Positions 30,001 through 45,000 of a DNA stretch of 64,000 nucleotides are shown piece after piece. The translations under genes and the position numbers were made by a program. The DNA is taken from assembly GCA_943735955.1 (NCBI GenBank), contig OX030957.1:3874801-3938800 (forward strand). The letters run 5' to 3'. This stretch comes from Piscicola geometra (lineage: Eukaryota; Annelida; Clitellata; Hirudinida; Piscicolidae). The notes beneath the pieces were generated by a model. That model searched no databases. It was not told where the DNA came from and was given only the letters and a program-made list of their open reading frames with translations. The stretch's first letter is position 1, and every line of letters begins with the position of its first letter.

Positions 30001-33000
30001 GTTTCTTAACATTTTAATTTTAATTAATGTGTAAATTTTGAAACTTTCAGATTTTAAATAGATAATTTTTTAAAGTGAATGAACATTTTCAATAATGTCT
30101 TTTCATACAACAATTTGAAAACCTAAAATGCGCAATTAACGAAATTTTTGGGTATTCGGGTTTTATCTGGGTTCTGAGTTTTCAACCCATTGCCATCACT
30201 TTTCGTAACTCATCAACACTTACACAAGAATTGCGTCAGAAAATCTGGTTGTCCGTAGTGCTCGACTGCCACAAACATGGTGTTCAAGAAGACAAGTACA
30301 ATGATCAGCCAATAGAAAACTTGACTTTTCACTATCTTGCGTATTTTAAACCTGGAGAAGTTTATGGATGCGTTATAACTTGTTTGTAGCAATTAAAGTT
30401 GAATATTTTAAAAAAAATAAGTTACTTTCAATTTTAACTTTGATTATTGTATTAAGAAATGAAAAAATTATAAACCATATTTTTATTACAAATATAAATA
30501 TTTGAAACCTAGTTTTGAGATTTTAGTGATCGAAAAGTGAGAACATAGTTATAAACCAAGATTATCTAAATACATTTTTTCAAATAAAGGTAGAATGAAG
30601 CTAAAAATAAAAAATCAATGAGTAAACTATTTTTGAAAAAAGGGAAAATATAAATAAATGTCTCACTGAAATCTCTTTTCTGATCGGAAAAAGGACTCAA
30701 ACTTCTTGAAAAATCCTCTTCTCATCGGTTTTGAGTAGCGAGAGTTCGGGACTGAAAATGTCATTGTTTCTCAATGAAAGAATTATTAAAAAGTACTTCT
30801 AAGTTCTCCTATAGATATTTTATACAAAGAAACTTATAATAATAGTTCATTCCAATTCCAATTTCTTTCTCTCATCTTACTTAACTAGCTTACCAAAAAG
30901 TCCATCAATCTCTTCTCCATCCTCTTCTTTGTTCACGTGTCCTTTCATGTGTTTCATCTTCCTATGAGCTACTCTTTTGCGAGCTGTGATATTAGTTTTG
31001 TTTTTTCTAAATTAGATAGGGGAGGACATAAATAGATTGAAAATAGTGAAATGAAAAACAAATATACTCACTTGAGAGATGTTTGATTAGAATATTTTTT
31101 TTAATGGTATTGGAATTTGGAATTTAGAATGAAACCTTCTTCACTCCAAAAAAACTAAATCACAGTTTAAGCTTCAAGCGTCAGCGTTGATATGTATTAG
31201 GAAATTATTAACTATTAGTTATTAATACTATAGTTTACTCAAATTTCATGACATTTAAGAAGAATTCGAACTTTTTACTTAAAGTTAGGGTTATACCCTA
31301 AACGCTGACAAGCACTGGAAAAAGAGATGTGTGTAAGCATGAGTGAGATGGATGAAAGGAAAAAGCGGGAAAAAACTAGACTTTTTATGCTTTTCCAAAG
31401 GTCCCTGTTGACTGACAGTGAAGAAGTTTTAAAATGTCTTCTAGATAAAAGCTTCAACCAGGTTTAAAAATATAAACAATGAAAGCTGAGACGGAGTTTG
31501 GAAGAACCTAATTACAATAAATTTCCGCTATTAAATACAAATACTGAGTTTGAGGAAAAAGCGCTATAGAAATTTATTTGATTGACTGATTGATTGAAAT
31601 ACTGCATACATAAAAAATGATATAATAGGAAAGTTATAAATCCTCATTCTTAATTATTTTATGAATAGTTTGGAATCTTCTTTGAAAATATTTATGTTTT
31701 AACCTTAATTTATATTTTTCCCATTCAATTTCTAATGAATTGATTAAATCAGCAAAAGTATGAGCAGGAAAAAAGAGTAGTAAAATTGTTTTTCAGTCAC
31801 GCCTTACATCACCAAGCAAAATACATGAACGAAAAGTTATAATTAGTTGAAATATAGCTTTAACGTTTATAATTGAGTTTATTTGGTGTTTAATTATTTA
31901 TCATTGATAAGCCGAAGACAGTTTGTATCCTACATAGATTATAATCGTTTCAACACACCTTCAATTATTTTTTGTTTTTCTTCTTCTGTTGTTTTCTCTT
32001 CATTCCAGATTACTTCCTCTGATAAGTAATGAATATAGATTTGAATTTTATTTTCATTGAAACTTTAAATGACTCAAAAGTATTTTTGCAATGTAAGAGA
32101 GTGCTTGTAAATATAGTTTAGTAAATGTACTAAAATGTTAAAGATTCCCCGTAATCTTTAAATAAATTATAGTTAATTTAAACTTAAACCAACTGAATAA
32201 TTCAAATTTTAGTCATAACTTCACAATTACTCGCTAAAAGTTTTTAGAAATTTCCAAAAGAGAAAGTAATTAAACGCCTGTTTAGAGAAGCCCATTCTTA
32301 CTAATAGCCGCCTTGAGCATAATTAAAACTTCAAACACACTTTGTTTGCTCCCTCACCTGCTTTACAGATCCACTCCAGGTACCCATTCAACTCCCGCTC
32401 GATCTGCTGTTGCTTTCGGAGTTTCAAAAAAGCCCGTCTGCTTTCAACCCTTTCTCTTTCCTTCGCGAACTCCCTGTTCGTTCAGCATATAAAATATTTC
32501 AATTTACTACACTTGAGGTGAGTAAATTATAATTTTTAAAAATATATTGATGTTTCATAGCGACATACATTTTTGTGTTGCTTGAATTTTGGTGTTTACA
32601 TCGAATAAAACAAAAAAATAGAAATGCATAAAACAGAGAAAAAATATGTTTATTCGATTTTTTCCCCATTCGTTTAACAATTCTATAATTGCGTAGTACA
32701 ACATTAAACTTTCCAAAAAATTGAAAGTTATTTTAGGAACATTTTCAAGATAACTATTTTTTTTTGAAAATTTAAAATTTGATTTTGTAAGCTGGTTAAA
32801 TAAAAAAAAGTAACTTATTAACCCAATTGTACTCGACGTCTTACATTTAGAACCTGTCACATTTTTATCCTTTTCATAAACTTAACCAGAATTTTTATTT
32901 TATTGTTTAAATTTATTTTTAATTGACTTTTGAAATAACTGGGTTGAGTGGCTAGAGATATCTAATAAAATATTAATGAGAAACTAAAAACATATTCTTT

Positions 33001-36000
33001 TACCCCAAAAAACAAAAACTTGAACATTTTTGAATGCAAGTTATATTGTTAGAGCAGGATGTGACACGGCTACATTATTAAAAACAACGTCACCTTGAAA
33101 AATGATATCAGGGGTTTTGTGATGTTTTCTATATGCTATCTTAAAAACAGCTCCAACGCAATCGTGTTTAGGATGGCGTGCAAACAGAGGATTGGAAGTG
33201 GCATGATGCAGCATGTGCAACCTGTGTTCAACACGTCCAGTATTAAAAAGAAATGTAATCGATGTAGCACAAAGCAGTAAAAACTACGGAGCATCGACTC
33301 GAATCATTGATTTTGAATGCAAAAGCTTAGAACTTCTAAAGAACTGGTGATTATCATGAGAGATTGAGTCATAGTAGAGCAATATGCCTTTGAGACAAGA
33401 TGCTGTGCACAGAAAAAGATTTATTCTAAAATTGTTTATGAAAATTTGGAAGTTATTTTCATTTATTATTGAACATAATTTTAGAAATTCGAATATATAT
33501 ATTGTTGCATTGCACTTTTTATTTGAATAATTGAATTATGAAAATGTATATGATGTTTCACACATTTTTATTACCCGTGATCAGTTGGGTCTTTCCTTTG
33601 AAAAAGCTTAAAAATCATTTATTTTTCGGAAAGTCTTTAATTTATAGAGATGTCCTTAATTTAATTAATTTTTATTGAACATAGTTTTAAATTTCAAGCA
33701 TAAAAACGTGTTATAAAATGTTCAAAAAGTTATGAAATTTCATTGCACTTAAAACACAAAAAGAGCAAATGATTAAAAAATAATAGATTTTTTAAAACCA
33801 CAACTAAATTATTTTTTAAAGTCTTGTAGAGTTCCTGTAATGATATAGACAAAAATATAATAAAAATCTTTTTTTTTCACTGAGTTATTCATGACATTTA
33901 TTCTAATACTGTAAGGTGCTCTACATTTTTATTCAAAGAGTATATAGGAATAACACATATAAAGACAACATCAATGAATAAAACTTTTGAAATAAATCAA
34001 AGACCTAAAATTATAGTAATGTAAGAAATAAAAAAAACTAACCCACTGAGGACTCCAAGAACCAGATTAAGCATGAAAAAAGAGCCGATGATGATGATGG
34101 AAACGTAGTAGATGAACGGGAAGTTTCGGCCCATTGCGTCATCCGTCTGAAAAGAAAGTGGGAGCTTATAATATGTTTATTTTGCAATTTTCTGAGTTTA
34201 GTTTCAAGTTGTCAGTTCTTAAGCTTTATAATCTTCACACGACTGAAAATTCAAATTGTTTAAATAAATAATTATTTTTTCGAACATTTTATGTTATTAC
34301 TAAATAAAAAAAACGAAAAATACTTGAAAATTAATATAATAAAAGTTTCTGAACTATAAAATATTGAAAAAAATGAAAAAATACTTTTAGTTTATGTTTA
34401 GCTGACAATTTATTAATGGATTATTGAAATGGAAGTTTATTTGAAAAGAAAAATGTTATTCAACTATGAAAAGTAGGTGAAACAATGAAACAGATTTTAT
34501 TTTAAATATTTTAACTTTTTTATTTATTTGAATGCTTTCAAATCTGAATTAGTCACTCAAATATTTTGTGATTGATTAAATAGACAGAAATGTAAATATC
34601 CTATTTATATGGATATCTACGGATAAATACTATTAAGATTGACTTTCATGACAAATAATTTAATAATATTATAATTCATCACTCTATCAATATTTATTTT
34701 AGTAAATCGTTTTCATATCACAATTTTATGACATCTTTTGATAAAGATGCTATTTCATCTTGAACATGCTTAAAAACCAGATTTCAAACATTTTAATGCT
34801 ATTGAAACTTTTTTCAAAAGATTCACTTCACGAATAATAAACGCACGTAGTACAGAACGGTGGTCCACCCTTCCATGGTGATGCACTGAAAGACTGTAAG
34901 CATCGCGTAGCCAATATTGTCGAAGCTGATGATGCCATGCTTGGGTCCTTCCCAGTAAGGAAGGCATGCGGAGCTGTTGTCGCAGTTGAAACCCATCCCG
35001 AAGTAGCTGTTGGCATTGCCAATTTCTTGACAAGGCGTTATCTCCTCTTCACTCTGCAAGTCTATCTCTCCTACGTGTTATGAGAAGTTAATTGCGATTT
35101 GATAGTGTGATTTGACGGTAAAGAGGGATGCATTTTCATTAAAAATTATCGTAAAACACCATGTGTAATGAGAAATCGCAATTGTTTGCATGCAAAGTAA
35201 GATCAGATAACCAACGCTTAGCCCTCGAGTTATCATAGATTATTAGTAAGAAAGTGATAGAGTGGTTAAACTTTTTATAATTTAAACTGATTCTTTCAGC
35301 TTCCTTTTATTATTTCTTTTAAACTTTTTCTCATTGAATTTTCCAATTTAACAAAAATAAACACAAATGTGAAATGGTGAAAAGTATTTTTTCAATTCAA
35401 GCGAGCAACATAAAATTCTAAGAAACTTCGAAACATTCTAGAGCTTTTAAAATCAATGAAGCTAAAAAGCATTTAAATATACGAGTCAGGTGCCAATTCA
35501 TAATGACACATTTAAAGTATAATGAAATTTAAGAAAAATATTTTGTTAAAAATAAATCTTTCAGTATTTAAACCTTTTTTTAACCTTAAACATATACATA
35601 TTTATATAGATAAATTATTTTATTGGAGCAATATTTATTGGTCATTCTATGTATAAGAAAAAGTAAAAGTTTTTAATTGTTCCTCATACTGTTTTATTAT
35701 CTCATTTTGAATATTCTTTTCTGTTTCCAATACCACAAGCTATTTTTCACCAAGTTCAAAGCTATAAATATTTTCAAAGATTCTTTAAATCTGAACTGTT
35801 CTGAAATTAAATATTGAACTAAAAGCATTGCGCATTCTTGTGGTAGATGAATATAGTAAATAAAGATAATCTCTTGGTTTATAATTTATAAGAAATAGTA
35901 TAAAATACCTCTTGTTTCAAATATGTTTTTAATAAAAAAAATTTTAAAATAAAACAAAAAAATAAAGTTGGAATAGTTTTGAGACAAATGAAAACGTGAA

Positions 36001-39000
36001 ATTTAGCTTAAAAGAACAAATTGAAATGGTAAATAACTATACCAGTGTGCTGATTGAATATGGCTCTGAATAAGGATAACAGATGACACAGAAAAAACCC
36101 AAATACGAAAAAAAAATGGAAAAAAAAAATTATTAAACATTTTGAAATGCAGAGCCCTTTGTTTTTAAACTAATTATTTTAAAGTTTGATGTGGCCTACA
36201 ATGAAACGTTAAAAATAATCTAAACAAAAATGAGTTTCTCAAACTACTTTTAGTAAAGAAAATATATAAACATGTGAAAATATGCAACTTGAATTTAGAA
36301 TTAAGTATTATAAAGAAAAGTTTTTATCACAAAATATAAACGTTAAAATTAATTAAAAAACTTATTTACTTTAACAACCACAAGGAAGAAAAATGGAAAT
36401 AAATCATTAAAATTAAAAAGAAATATTATAAAAACAATTTTAAATAATAACTATAAGAACCGAGCAGCTAATTTTTAATGTTTTCAAAAATAACTCAACC
36501 TGTTTCAAGGCTTCGGCATGTGTTGTGGAAGACACCTGAAAGAAATTCCAAGCCAATGATAGCGAAAATGACGATGGCGAAAAGAACTAGCAAGCCGATC
36601 TGCAGCAAGGGCGCCATCGCTTTGAGGATGGATTTGAGAACCACTTGGAGACCTTGTAGGTGAGAAAGTGAAATAAATAAAAATTAATTAATTAATTAAT
36701 TAATTTTGGAGTTTAAAAAAAGTGATAAACAGATTCTGAAAAAAAACTATACGTAATAATAACGAATATTGACGATGAGTTAGTTCTACCATTTCAAAAA
36801 TAACATTCAAAGCACTAGATCACACAACGATTTGATAACTTAAACATTCGAAAGCCTTTTTGTATGAAGATCATTGAAAAAATTCAGACCAACTGATTTG
36901 ATGGAAAAAAAAATTAAATTCATAAAAAAAAAGAATTAATCTCTAGAAATATATATAAAACCGTTTCGAAACTTAATCCGTTAACATTATTTTACATAAA
37001 CAACTCAACTCAATGGTGAAAGTCTGCTAGTAAAAATGCTTAACTTTTAAGCAACCCACTTGGCACTCCCGAAACCAGTTTTAAAGGTCTCAGGACTCGG
37101 ACAGCCCTCAAAGTTCGCAAATTAAACGTGCTGCCACCTCCACCTGCTGCGAACAACGCTATAAACCTACAATGGAGGTTTAGGTAGAAAGAAATTATTT
37201 CACCACTTTTAAGATTTTGCTTATTTAAACACTAAATTGTTTTTTCCCATGTTTCAAAACATTTTGCAAATGATTTTTGAAGTATTTTCAGGTTTACTAG
37301 TGTAAAATGCATTTATAAAAAAAATGTAAATTAAAATATATTTTAGAATCTAGAAAAAATTGAAAAAAGTATGAAAATTTTAAATTAATTTTGGTAGAAA
37401 TATAAAAAGCGTGAACGTAATTTACTTTCTTAATTGTTTTCAAATTCAAAGATATGAAATGAATCACTAAACTTTGGTTTAATTAATTACCTCGAACTTC
37501 ATTAAATTTAGATGTTTAATAACTATACCATATAGTATATGCTTTTAATAATTTGACCAACTGAGCAAGGGTTCATATTGGTCATACGCCTACAACATCC
37601 GACTAACTTTGAACTAGTGGACATTTTCACAATAAAGCTAGAAGTTCTCTAATTTGCTAAATCAATTTTTTGTTTGTTTTTTAAACTAGTAATACTGCAA
37701 TGAAGACCTCTGTATGCTTTAAAAGAACAATAAATAAAAAAAATTCAATAAAATTTATTAAAAAAGTTCTAGACCAAGAGTTAAAAATCTAAAGTTATTC
37801 AAATCACGCTTAACGGGTAGTCAAGCGTATAACGACTCCCAACTTGACTAATGGTAAAGTGTCCTAACTTCAAATTCAACACAGCTATTCTTTCAAGTGC
37901 TGCAGTAAAAAGTCTATTTTCAAAAGGAAGACATCTTACGTGCTAAAGGATTATCTCTGTCAGATGAAAACTTCGAGATGCCACTTTTCACGAAGAGCAA
38001 CATTCATTTTATGAAAGAAGAAAAAAAAAGATTAATTTATCTATATATTGCGTTTTTCCCATTGTCACAATATTATTTCTTTCTTTGTCACTTTAAATTT
38101 AAAGCAAGAGTTTTTAGTTTGATAAAAATAACAATTTCATTCTATAATAGTAATCTTCTGTTTCATTTTAACCTTTTTTACTTCAACTTTGATTTTTTTT
38201 GAAAAAATGAAATATAATTTATTAACGTGAACCATGAATTTGAATCAAACTAACTGAATTTTGGTTAACGGATTAACGTTTATTGAAGTTTAATTTTTGA
38301 TTAACTGTGCCCATCTGTGCTAACATACTAGAAGAATTTTCAAATGAAAAAATATACACATTTTCTAATTAAAAATTAATAAATTTATAAGATGATAAAA
38401 AATACTTCCATTTCTTAATCTTTTAAAATAAATTAGTATGAATAAGCCTATTCAAGAATAAAAAGCCAATTATTTAAAAATAATATAGAATTAATCAATA
38501 CAAAACTACAATCAATTTTTCTAATGCAGCGTCACAGCGAACCAAGCTCCAAAATGAGTTCTAAATGATCAACAATTCTGCATTCGGACTCTCAATCGAA
38601 CTTCATGCCACTCAAAAAATTTTACTAACATAAAACTATCAAATAAAACTTAAGTTTCAGTTTTAAAATAAAAAAACTTAAGAACTAGAAAAATGTATTA
38701 ACATATGGCTCCAACTGCTAATGTTTCTAAAATAAAAATCGAGATCTTTTATCATTCAGGTTCAAAAGCGCGAACTACAGCAATCAATCGCTTCAACGTG
38801 AGTCGTTATTCACCACGGCTGTCACAAACACGATACTAATATGAACATTCCACGTTTTCGAATTCAATTGAGTGGTGATTGTTGGTTCGATTGTAGTCTA
38901 CTGTTTTTTAGCTTTATCATTATTTAGTTTTGATTTTTAAATTCGCCATTAATTCTAGGTTTTGTATTTTAAGAGCTAACGAAAATTCTAGTGTTTATTT

Positions 39001-42000
39001 TGCCTTCACATGATTTCTAATAGAATGCTTTAGAGGAAGTTTCAAACACTTTTCATAATATTTTAGTTAGTCTATAAACAATATTTAGTGTCTTGAGTTA
39101 GGCTTAAAGAACTTAGAGGCTTGCTTGGGCCTCTCTTTGTACAATTGCTCGTGTGTGTAAATTTATATTTTTTTATGTGTGCTTTTGAAGGTTTTATGTG
39201 TGTTTGGGTGTATTTTTGATTTTTCTAATTCACAGTTGAGTGATATACATGCGACGATGCTCAAAATTACTTTCAAAGCCGGTGACAAGCTTCAAAGGCC
39301 TCAAGACCCTGAGGGCTCTGAGGGAAGGCTGGTCAAACCTCTTTATGAATAGAGACAGCAGTCTGCAAGGGATGGTTGGTGTAGAATTGACAGGTTTTCA
39401 ATGTCTATCAGCTTTTGCTGATAGACTACTAGTGGAATTTGAAAAAACCAATATTTTGTGCCCTTCTGATCTATCTATACCAAGTTTTTCCAACGTCATC
39501 ATCCATCATGAATAATGGAAACTATGTGAAATTACATATAACTGATGATAAAGTTGTGAAAATAGTTTTTTTCTGTCTGTTTTGACATGAAAAATGTCTT
39601 GGGTGAAAGTTTCTCTTGGTTATTAAATTTTTTTGATATAGTTTACATGTATGAATAATGAAAAATTCAAAAACAAAAATTGTAAATGTTTTATTAATAA
39701 CCTTTACGTTTTTTTAGCATGAATTACATAGAAACAGTTTGGCAATAAAGACAAAGTATAATACTTGCACCAGAATCCAATAATTTAGACAACTTATGAG
39801 TATTTTGTAAGTTAATGGTATTTAAAATTGCGTTTGATAAAAAAATAGTTTATGAATTGATTGATTATTTAAAATCTTTTTAATAATAAACTATAAAGAA
39901 ATAAATAACTTTCGACTATATCTTTTTAAACAATATTATTCATTTTTAAATTTTTGTAACAATTATTTACCAATAATGATAAGGTTTTTAGAAGACTCAT
40001 TGAAATTACTCGAATAATAAATTTTATTAAAATCTTTTATTTATACTTTAGTTTCCCACAAAAAACTATTTCAGAACACATTCTTCATTGTGAATTAGAC
40101 TTTAAAATGCTTAAAATTAAATTGAAAAACAAATTCAATTAATAGTTTTGCGAAATTGAATTGAAAAAAAAATTCTATTCATAGTTTAGTGCAAATAAGG
40201 TGGTGGGAAAAGCGTTCGATAGATGAGAAGGATTCTATTTGAAACTCTTTTTTTAAAGATTTTCTTGATAATAAAAAAATATTTTTTAATACAGACTAAA
40301 GAAAATATTTAAATATAAAATTAGAAAACAACAATTTTTTTTCGTGCTAACCATATTCTAAATAGCCCGTTTAAAGATTTTTTCCAATTTTTTAATATAT
40401 GTTAGAATGCCAATTTTGAAAAAAAGATTTATTAAACTGTTTATGAGATCATATTAAATAATCTAACACCACCAAGTTACGTTGTTGAGGGCCAGAGTTT
40501 AAAGATATTTTAACTACTAAAATTAATTTCTAATAATAGCCCCAACTCTATCCTAAAGTTACACCACTGATGTAAGATTATTTAATATGAATCTATTTAT
40601 GCACTTATTTTTTCTATATTAATAAATAAACCTCTTAAGGTTTCAATTGAATATTTCAACAATTACTCGTCACACAACACCAAGTTTTTCTTAAGGGCTT
40701 TACAAATGCATCATTGACTTTAAAAGAAATGAAAACTAAATAAAGCCCTTCAGCATCAACACACATAGAAAAAAAAGTTTTTCTAAATAAAATGGTTTTT
40801 ACTAGCTAAGTAACAATGCCTTTCATTGAAAATTGTTCAATTACTTGTGGATTATTCCCGTTTTTAAAAAAATTGAAAATTTATTTTATTACAAAGTAGT
40901 TACGTTAAGTTACATTTTTACTCAGAAAATGATTTTATTTAAAAATGAATAACTAAAATGCTTTTTGAAAATCTTTTTTATAAGCCTTTCTTTTCTGCAA
41001 GTCCTATTCTGAATGTTAAATAATTAATTATTTTTAAAAGAGTTTAACAAAGAATTTTCTTTATTCTAAATAATTGAGTTATGTAGGAAAGTTAAATTTT
41101 TATCGAGAAAGCTAAAATTAATTTTTCAGCACTTTCTATTTATTTAAAAGCATATAAACGTACCCATTTCATAATAGATTAACTCACACGCATGTAGAGA
41201 AGACAGATCAAAATTAAAGTTATTATAACATAATAGGATTAAATTAATCTCTTCAGATTTCATGCCTAAAAACTTTTAAGAAAGTTATAATCAATTTGAG
41301 TTCTAAGACAAACGGTTTCTACGGCTCGAAGGTATTCCACTTCAAATGCACTCATTATACACAAATAATTAAAATACTTTTTTTCAAGCATAACTGATTT
41401 TCCAATTTAATTTCTCACATTTGGTTCTGTTTTAAGATTCAATATAGCCTAAAAAAAACTTTTTTTTATTCAAGTTAGAAGATTCAAAGAACACTGAAGT
41501 TATGGCAGCCAATAATGAGAATATTCTATAGTACTTTAAAAAAAAATTCGAATTTGATTGAATTCTCAAAATGAAATATATTAATTTGATAATTTTCAAA
41601 CTTTCTGGTTTCGATTATTATTTTCATTTATTTTTTTTTTCTTTTAAAAAATATAAATCAATTTTCATAAAATTTATGAATAAGCATAAATAAAAAAACA
41701 GCAATAATAGTAGACTTATAATTCAATTACAAACAACATCAAGTAGTTTTCACAAAACATTCAAGTTATTTAAAAGTAATATTGGCACATAAAAAACAAT
41801 AGTAGACTAAGGAATCAGATACACAAAACGGTGAGTACCCAGTGACGACGACTACAAAGTCCATGATGTTCCAGGCGTTTCTCAAATAGGCTCCTCGGTG
41901 GAAGAGAAAGCCAAGAGCCACAACTTTGAAGGTCGCCTCGATGCAGAAAATCATCAAAAAGTAAATCTCAGTTTTCTCCTGGAAAATAGTGCAATAGTTA

Positions 42001-45000
42001 GTGGTGGGATAAGAAGAAAATGAAATTAGAATTTCAAGAGCTGGTAATATTTAATCCGATTTTATCTTAGTTCTCATAGCTTTAAAACACTTTTTAAGAG
42101 GAAACTATGTGTATTTAGAAAAAAGATCTTGTTAGCGGGCTATTAAAATTTTTAAGACTTCATTTAGTTTTTTTTGTTTTTTTCAATAATGTTTTTGCAC
42201 GCTTCAGCAATAAACTAGAAAACGGAATGAGGCTGGGCGAAGAGCAATATTGAAGCGTGTAAAAATTACAAGCTCAATATCGTTCCACTTTGAAAAATGA
42301 AACCTTTGGTAATTATTCATTTAATTTCTTCTTGGTTAACTATTTATGAATTAAATTTAAGCTTTATTTTAACAAGTTTTTTTATTGAAATTGAACTCTT
42401 TTTAATGTAAGTTTTTATATATTTGAGCTAGCATGCCAACATTTAAAAGAATATGTTTTTCATTTGAAATTTTAAAAAAATAAACTGTTTTTTTTAGTCT
42501 CGAAGGAATTATATATTCTTGTAACGTGGCTAACCTTTATGTTTTACTTTGCGGTGTTTTTCTGATGACCTAAAAACTTATATTAAACACAAAAGAGCTA
42601 CAAATAATGGTAATTTACAGCTTTTAGTTATGTATTTTACAATATTATATGTAAGAAATTATGTTTCAGCCACAGTATTAAAAAAACTTCGCGTATTTGA
42701 CAATTTTATTTATTAGAAACACATCTACAAATGAGTTGGCATATGTTTTCAAAAGATTGAGTTCCCTTATACGTGAGATTGTTTTTGACAAGTTATTAAC
42801 GCTATCAATACTGTATAAAAAGTTTTGTTTTATATCTGATACGTCTTCTTTAAGGTACAAAGAAAAAATATTACAGCGTCTCCAGACGAATACTGAGAAG
42901 TCAATTGACATAAAACAAACCAAACTCGCGTCTAATACAACACATAAAGTTCAGCCAGATTGCTTGCTCTTTTATTCAAGTAATAAAGATAGTCATAAAT
43001 CAATGGCACAAGAGCGTGGGAGTCATTACATATGTAAAAAGTCTCGTCTTCAAGGCTCGTGTTAGTTGTTCAGACTCTTGTATTTTCTGTTCAGATCATT
43101 TTGGAGTTTTTGTGACCTATTATATCTCAGTTTTTTGGCTCTTAAATATTTTTTTATGTTTTTATTATAAAATTTTTAACTGTGCAATTGATAATAAAAC
43201 ATTCTGTTTGTGAAACTTCACCTAAGTTTATTTGTTTATTTATTCCACTATGATTATTTTGGTAATTGTGCTCAATATAGCTTTTATCATGAAAATAATA
43301 ATTATGTTTTTATTATTTATTTCAACAATTAATTGATAAAGAAATTTCATAAATAATTTTTATTTTCAACTAATTTATTATTTCTTTTCCAAGATGTATT
43401 CTCTTAGAAAACGGATTGTTTTACAAATCTAAATAAAGAGTATAAATTCTTCAAGTTTTCTTTAAGCGATTTGTATTTTGAAACGCGAGAGCTAAACGAA
43501 GCTTTCAAATAGTTCAAAAATCAGAGCATCTCAATCACAAAACGTAAAAGGATTCATATTTAGAAGATGAGCAATTCAGCAAAAAGCGCTCACCAGCTCC
43601 AGACTGAGAGGAGTTTTGTCGTTATCCGGCAAATGTTCTTCCAAGGCTAAAACGATGCAGTTGGCTATGATGGTCAAGAGAACCATGTACTCGAAAGGTG
43701 TGTAGGTTGCAAGAGAACGTGTGTTAAGGTAAATATAATTATTGCTCAACTAGTAATTTCTAATAAAATACTATGTCTATAATGAAAGATTATAATGAAA
43801 AACAATTAAGAAAAATTGAAATAGTTAAAGGCTGAATGACTCAAAGGTTATCCCCATTCAATGATGGTCTGCGCTGACTTCCTGATGAAGTTTCCCTCGT
43901 TGAAAATGAACAAGGAACGGTTGAAATTCTTTTTTCCAGAGACTGGTACGTCTAGTTTGTTCATCCTTCTACCGTCTCCCAGCAAGTTCCACTCACCCAT
44001 CTCCTCTTCGGGCCCTCTACACGCCCTACCGTAGTTCACTTGCGCATCTATGCCAGCTCCTGAGTGCTTGTCCTCGTTATTGAAGGCTCCCTCACCAGTC
44101 TGTTTTTGTGTGTGTGCAGATTTGTGTATGTGTGTTTGCATTGATTTGCATGTGTCTAAATTTGAGTTTGAGACTTGTGTATAAGTTATTGTTTTTTGTA
44201 TATTTTCTTCATTTTTTTATGTTCCAAAAACACGAAGATATTTTTTCAATTCATTTTTCAAACTGAGCATGTGGACGTTAGAATAAAATAGAGTTGAATC
44301 TGAGTAGTGAAAACCAATTTCAAATTTCGAAAGCCTCTTTGTCAAATCGCTGTTATCTTTTTGTGTTTATGTTCTCTCAGATTTGTATAACAGTACTCCA
44401 AGTAAAAATGTAGTTGTTATCTTTCAGAGTTATCATTTCTATTCCCCAATGCTTCATATGTGTAAAAAAAATTATATTTAAGTTTAAAAATGTTTATTAA
44501 TTTTTTAGAATTTTTTTAAAAATAAACTGATTTAATGCGATAAAAATTCATTTTAAAGCAATTTTTTTCTTTTTTATAATGACTTTCCATTTTTTTGGAA
44601 AATATTCAATGTATGAAGGACGTCGTCATGAGTGTGTAACGACTTTCGACTTGGCCAATGGCCAATGGTTCTAGATTCGAGTGCAACCGATGCCCTAGTA
44701 GCACATAGGCACGATTGAAAGTTATCAGTCTTTATGGCTTAAAAGCTCATTCTGGCTATACGCCCCAATAACAATGCTTATAATTATTAATTAAATTATT
44801 TATTATTAGTGTACTGCTTCAATTTAATGTATAAATTTATTTTATTTTTATATATCAACATCTGATAATATAGGAAATTTTCAATCAATTTTATTGTTTT
44901 TGAATTTCACATGTGAAAATAAATGTCATCTTTTAATTATGTTATTTCTATTATTAAAATAATTTTCATAGTAGTGCTATTTCGATAAATATTATAATTA

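Noticed and set aside
33095..33280. 61-codon plus frame in a Cav2 intron in a slightly GC-richer patch
   Set aside because: There is no recognisable domain. I searched the patch on the minus strand for a second AID exon and did not find one.
39240..39515. 91-codon plus frame with [10 protein letters not shown]
   Set aside because: It is the antisense of the alternative IS4 exon. The S4 pattern, splice sites and phases fit the minus strand.
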